In this document: positions 60,740 through 64,000 of the stretch, in pieces | How positions within the stretch are numbered: position 1 is the first letter of the stretch | Layout of the letters: the number at the start of each line of letters is the position of its first letter | Assembly (NCBI RefSeq): GCF_003201875.1 | Contig: NZ_QJKD01000009.1 | Location: 62,001 to 126,000, forward strand | DNA from: Hungatella effluvii | GTDB taxonomy: Bacteria; Bacillota; Clostridia; Lachnospirales; Lachnospiraceae | Reading direction: 5' to 3' | Length of the DNA: 64,000 bases | Notes under the pieces: generated by a model | What the model saw: the letters and a program-made list of their open reading frames with translations, nothing else | Database searches by the model: none | Told to the model about the DNA's origin: nothing | Position numbers and translations under genes: made by a program

Positions 60740-61020
60740 CAGTTCAGTCTCTGCTGCGAGCTGCCGCTGTCTGGCCCGGTGTTTTCGCTTCCCGGACCTT
60801 TTCTGTTCCGGTTTCGGGCATAAGCATTTCTAAACGTGCAGGATTTTTCTAAAAACCAGTGAAAATCCCCAAACTCGCTGCGCTCAAACAGGTGGGGATT
60901 TCCCCTGAACGAAAAATTCTGCGCGTTAAGAACTGCTAATGCCCTGCAAAGTCACAGAAAAGGTCCGGGAAGCGAAAACGCCGGGCCAGACAGCGGCAGC
61001 TCGCAGCAGAGGCTGAACTG
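60740..61020. repeat. Long-hairpin element, family 2, copy B
   Basis: A 281-base element: terminal cagttca / tgaactg, 59-base arms (60747-60805, 60955-61013), and a 149-base core (60806-60954). Over 68 bases the arms have two mismatches, both G-T. The core matches copy A at 24334-24482 with no length change and about 13 substitutions, several compensatory. The arms are not homologous to those of copy A. Lies between divergent genes. Confidence 0.85.
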
Positions 61021-61091
61021 TTATCCGAAAGCATATCCGAAAGACTGAACAAAAACTATTTGATTTTACCTGTAAACTTTGTAGAAATGTG

Positions 61092-61138
61092 TTGACAGAA
61101 GGGAATCTCTGTACTAAACTTAACTTGTTGAACAAGTT
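61092..61138 (+). promoter_or_regulatory. Promoter and palindromic operator of the GNAT-GntR gene
   Basis: TTGACA (61092-61097), 17-base spacer, TAAACT (61115-61120). The perfect 8-1-8 palindrome aacttgttgaacaagtt (61122-61138) covers the expected transcription start, the usual place for a GntR repressor. Autoregulation by the encoded UTRA-type regulator is inferred. Confidence 0.75.
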
Positions 61139-61153
61139 GGAAGGGAGGTGCCT

Positions 61154-62674
61154 ATGGTTAAGAGATGTACCGGGGAAGATGAGAGCCGGCTGCTGGATTT
61201 TTTGCAGAATGATGCGGTCTATCACACATTTCTGCTGGCAGATATCGGCAATTACGGATTCGATCAGGAGTTTCAGACCGTATACGCGGGGCTGGAAGAA
61301 GACCGGATTACTCATGTTTATCTGAAGTTTTACGGGAACTTAATTGTGGCAGGGGAGGCAGGGAACATCGACGGGGAGTTTTTAAGAACACTCACCGAAG
61401 AATGGAAGCCGGATGTGATCATGGGAAAGGCGGAGCTGACGAAAGCGGCCGGCAGATGGATTCCTGGATATGAGCTGGCGGAGAAGAACCTCTATCTCCT
61501 GGAGGACAGTGCGCACCTCATCGGCGAGGCCGGACTGCCGGAGGGCGTGACCATGAAAAAGGGCATGCCGGGAGACGAGGATAAGATTCATGCATTTCTC
61601 ATGACGATTCCGGAGATACGCGCGCTTTATGCTTCAAAAGAGATGATCGCGGACCGGTTAAAGAGCGGAGACGGGACCCACCTCTATCTGGAGCGGAACG
61701 GGGAAATGATCGCCCATGTGAACAGCGCGGCGAAGAGCCCGTTTACTGTTATGTTAGGCGGCGCGGCTGTGAAGGAAAAGGAACGAGGAAAGAATTTAGA
61801 GGCCCTGCTGGTCAGCCGGATAAGCCGCGATATTCTGGCGGAGGGGAAGAAACCGTGTCTCTTCTGCGACAGAGGGGAAGAACATAATCTATTCGTGCAG
61901 ATCGGCTTTCAGAAGGCCGGAATCTGGGGAACTCTGACACCCAGGAAGCCGGAAGAGGGAAAGAGCCGGCTGCCATCCTACATACTGGTTTATAACCGGC
62001 TGTTTCAGGATTTAATGGATGGCGTCTATGAGAAGGACAGCCTTCTTCCCAGTGAAAATGTGCTGGCGGCGGCCTACAAGGTGAGCCGGAACACGCTGAG
62101 ACAGGCGCTGACCATCCTGACACAGGACGGATTTATCTATAAACGGCAGGGAAAGGGAACCTTCGTATCCTACGACTGCCGCAGAAATGAAAAGAAGAAC
62201 CTGTATAATTTTTTGAGAGAGTGTGCCAAGGAACCGGTGAGCCGGGTGACTATGGATTACAATATCGGACTTCCGACGAATATTGCAAAACAGAAGCTAA
62301 AGCTTAAGGACGGCGACGAAGTCCTGGCGAGCAATAACGTATACTGGGGCGAAGAAGGTCCCATCGGCCAGTCCTTTCTGCAGATTCCCATGGAGGTGAT
62401 CATGGGGAGCGGCATAGACGAAAAGGAACCCGACGAGGAACAGCTTCTTCATTTTATGGACAGTTTGATTTATCAGAAGGCGGTGAAAGCCCACATGACC
62501 ATTCAGGTGGTGGCCGCCGATGAACAGGTGATCTCCTATATGGATATACCGGAGGGAACTGTGCTTCTTCATATGGAACAGATTTTATACGGGCCGGATT
62601 ATACACCTGCCGCCCGGATTAAATATTATTTCATTCCTGACAAATATCAGGTTGACTGTCAGCTGCAGGCGTAA
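61154..62674 (+). CDS. GNAT acetyltransferase - GntR/UTRA regulator fusion
   Basis: A 506-residue single reading frame. Residues about 1-250 resemble a GNAT-type acyltransferase (ARFL-like substrate half, then GEMIAHVNSAAKSPFTVMLGGAAVKEKERGKNLEALLVSRI, the acetyl-CoA loop region, and CDRGEEHNLFVQIGFQKAG). Residues about 265-340 form a GntR winged helix (LMDGVYEKDSLLPSENVLAAAYKVSRNTLRQALTILTQDGFIYKRQGKGTFV). Residues about 345-506 form a UTRA ligand domain. ATG 61154 has AAGGGAGGTG upstream. It precedes an ECF-type ATPase gene by 30 bases, which it may regulate with itself. Confidence 0.85.
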   Translation: MVKRCTGEDESRLLDFLQNDAVYHTFLLADIGNYGFDQEFQTVYAGLEEDRITHVYLKFYGNLIVAGEAGNIDGEFLRTLTEEWKPDVIMGKAELTKAAGRWIPGYELAEKNLYLLEDSAHLIGEAGLPEGVTMKKGMPGDEDKIHAFLMTIPEIRALYASKEMIADRLKSGDGTHLYLERNGEMIAHVNSAAKSPFTVMLGGAAVKEKERGKNLEALLVSRISRDILAEGKKPCLFCDRGEEHNLFVQIGFQKAGIWGTLTPRKPEEGKSRLPSYILVYNRLFQDLMDGVYEKDSLLPSENVLAAAYKVSRNTLRQALTILTQDGFIYKRQGKGTFVSYDCRRNEKKNLYNFLRECAKEPVSRVTMDYNIGLPTNIAKQKLKLKDGDEVLASNNVYWGEEGPIGQSFLQIPMEVIMGSGIDEKEPDEEQLLHFMDSLIYQKAVKAHMTIQVVAADEQVISYMDIPEGTVLLHMEQILYGPDYTPAARIKYYFIPDKYQVDCQLQA

Positions 62675-62704
62675 CCGCCGAATGCTCATAACTAGGAGGC
62701 ATAT

Positions 62705-64000
62705 ATGGATACGAATAAGAAACCAATTATTCAGTTCAATTCATTCCAGTTTCACTATTTCAGCCAGGCGGAACCGACCCTTCATGATATTAATTTAACG
62801 ATCTGTGAAGGGGAAAAGGTTCTCATCGTCGGCCCCAGCGGAAGCGGTAAGAGCACCCTGGGAAACTGTTTAAACGGTCTGATCCCTTTTGCCTATAAGG
62901 GGGAGATTGAAGGAAGCCTTAAAATCAACGGCAGGGAGACGAGGGAGATGAATATCTTCGAGCTGTCGAAAATGGTGGGCACCGTGCTTCAGGACGCGGA
63001 TGGCCAGTTCATCGGACTGACGGTGGGCGAGGACATCGCGTTTGCACTGGAAAACGACTGTGTGGACCAGGGTAAGATGAAGGAAGCCGTCCAGAAGGTG
63101 GCGGACATGGTGGACATGGGAAATCTTTTGAAATCTTCTCCTTTCGAGCTGTCCGGGGGACAGAAGCAGAGAGTATCCTTCGCAGGCGTCATGGTTGATG
63201 ACGTGGATATCCTGCTCTTTGACGAGCCGCTGGCCAATTTAGACCCGGCCACGGGAAAGACGGCCATCGATCTGATCGATCATGTGTGGAAGGAACTGGG
63301 AAAGACGGTTGTGATTATCGAGCACCGTCTGGAGGATGTGCTTTACCGCGATGTGGACCGGATCGTGGTGGTGAATGACGGTCGGATTGCAGCAGATATG
63401 TCGCCGGACGAGCTGATCGCGGCGGACATCCTTCCGGGAATGGGAATCCGGGAGCCCCTCTATGCCACCGCGCTGAAGTATGCGGGAGTCAGGGTGACGC
63501 CGGAGATGCGCCCCGGCCGTATGGAGACGCTGCGGATTGACTTGGTAAAGGAGGCGGTGCAGAAATGGGCGCTGAGCCGTGTGCCGGACCGGGAAGTGAA
63601 TAACAGGCCCGATATTCTGGCGGCGGAACATTTAAGCTTCCAGTATACGAAGAAACGGAGAATTCTGAAGGACATCAATTTCCACATCAGGGAAGGGGAG
63701 ATGGTCAGCATCGTGGGAACCAACGGCGCGGGCAAGAGCACCCTGGCCAAGGTAATCTGCGGATTTGTCACAGAGGACGAGGGACGTCTTCTGTACGAGG
63801 GCGAAGATTTGAAGGGGAAGACGATCAAGGAACGTTCTCGGATGATCGGTTTCGTGATGCAGAATCCCAATCAGATGATCTGTAAGCCCATGATTTACGA
63901 TGAAGTGGCGCTTGGACTGAGAATTCGGGGGGTAGATGAGGCGGAGACGGAAAAACGTGTGGAAAAAGCGCTGAAGATCTGCGGCCTGGCTCCATTTAAG
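62705..64000 (+). CDS. ECF-type transporter ATPase with two ABC domains (YkoD/CbiO-like), partial
   Basis: An energy-coupling-factor ATPase open to the right edge (432 codons visible, start ATG after TAGGAGGC). The first domain has Walker A VGPSGSGKST, signature LSGGQKQRVSF and Walker B ILLFDEPLANLD; the second begins near residue 305 with Walker A VGTNGAGKST and Q-loop VMQNPNQM. Fused double ATPases of this sort drive vitamin-precursor uptake (thiamine/HMP, riboflavin). The S and T components should follow beyond the edge. No TPP or FMN riboswitch is visible upstream. Confidence 0.9.
   Translation, partial: MDTNKKPIIQFNSFQFHYFSQAEPTLHDINLTICEGEKVLIVGPSGSGKSTLGNCLNGLIPFAYKGEIEGSLKINGRETREMNIFELSKMVGTVLQDADGQFIGLTVGEDIAFALENDCVDQGKMKEAVQKVADMVDMGNLLKSSPFELSGGQKQRVSFAGVMVDDVDILLFDEPLANLDPATGKTAIDLIDHVWKELGKTVVIIEHRLEDVLYRDVDRIVVVNDGRIAADMSPDELIAADILPGMGIREPLYATALKYAGVRVTPEMRPGRMETLRIDLVKEAVQKWALSRVPDREVNNRPDILAAEHLSFQYTKKRRILKDINFHIREGEMVSIVGTNGAGKSTLAKVICGFVTEDEGRLLYEGEDLKGKTIKERSRMIGFVMQNPNQMICKPMIYDEVALGLRIRGVDEAETEKRVEKALKICGLAPFK

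Noticed and set aside
61139..62704. TPP or FMN riboswitch for the ECF transporter
   Set aside because: Only 30 bases separate the regulator from the ATPase gene and no conserved aptamer motif was found by eye.
2349..64000. Insertion sequence or prophage
   Set aside because: No transposase, integrase or phage structural gene was seen anywhere in the window; the repeats carry no coding sequence.

Overview
The window looks like a chromosomal stretch from an anaerobic, gut-type Clostridium of the Lachnospiraceae (Enterocloster, Hungatella or Lachnoclostridium-like). The basis is Firmicutes-style AGGAGG ribosome sites, TTGACA-17-TATAAT promoters, a Rex regulator, anaerobic cobaltochelatase CbiK, a glycyl-radical choline lyase and the glycolytic order gap-pgk-tpiA-(small gene)-gpmI. 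The genus is inference; no rRNA is present to fix it.

Layout. 1-5 kb: the tail of a winged-helix protein with an NSTP repeat, uvrB, and a probably Fur-controlled feoAB operon. 5-11 kb: a BtrH-like hydrolase/acyltransferase on the minus strand, then an MMPL/RND exporter overlapping a secreted coiled-coil protein. 11-17 kb: an RpiR regulator divergent from a beta-glucoside-type PTS EIIBC, a tannase-type esterase and a large lipoprotein; a minus-strand tRNA-Arg(CCG) follows. 17-23 kb: a membrane-anchored protein, then the overlapping run queA, ABC_ATPase protein, rex, lysR. 23-31.5 kb: an iron alcohol dehydrogenase, cbiK, apbE, gtrA, a YfhO-type membrane protein and argH.

31.6-48.6 kb is the centrepiece: a complete type I choline-utilisation glycyl-radical microcompartment (GRM1/cut) locus. 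A MerR/BmrR-type regulator precedes about 18 genes: six BMC-domain shell or shell-like proteins plus a GrpU-type Fe-S shell protein, a pentameric EutN vertex protein, CutC and CutD, two aldehyde dehydrogenases, an alcohol dehydrogenase, PduL, EutP, EutJ, EutQ, an EutT-like protein, a DMT-family transporter and a small C-terminal gene. CutC splits choline to trimethylamine and acetaldehyde. Acetaldehyde is oxidised to acetyl-CoA (ALDH) then acetyl-phosphate (PduL), and reduced to ethanol (ADH) to recycle NAD inside the shell. CutC carries the known active-site residues at exactly the expected numbers (Y208, D216, C489, E491, T502, Y506, G821). The first ALDH has lost its catalytic Cys (Pro251 versus Cys251 in the second copy).

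48.6-64 kb: a PHP histidinol-phosphatase-type protein, a Na/Pi cotransporter, glycolytic genes, ferritin with a Bfd-like ferredoxin, a SAM hydroxide adenosyltransferase, a zinc alcohol dehydrogenase, an unusual GNAT-GntR/UTRA fusion regulator, and an ECF-type double ATPase running off the right edge.

The most intriguing unexplained structures are two families of intergenic long-hairpin elements, each present twice. Family 1 is at 2463-2627 and 49523-49688; family 2 is at 24269-24547 and 60740-61020. Both share one plan: conserved termini, a conserved equal-length core, and between them arms that differ between copies but stay self-complementary within each copy.
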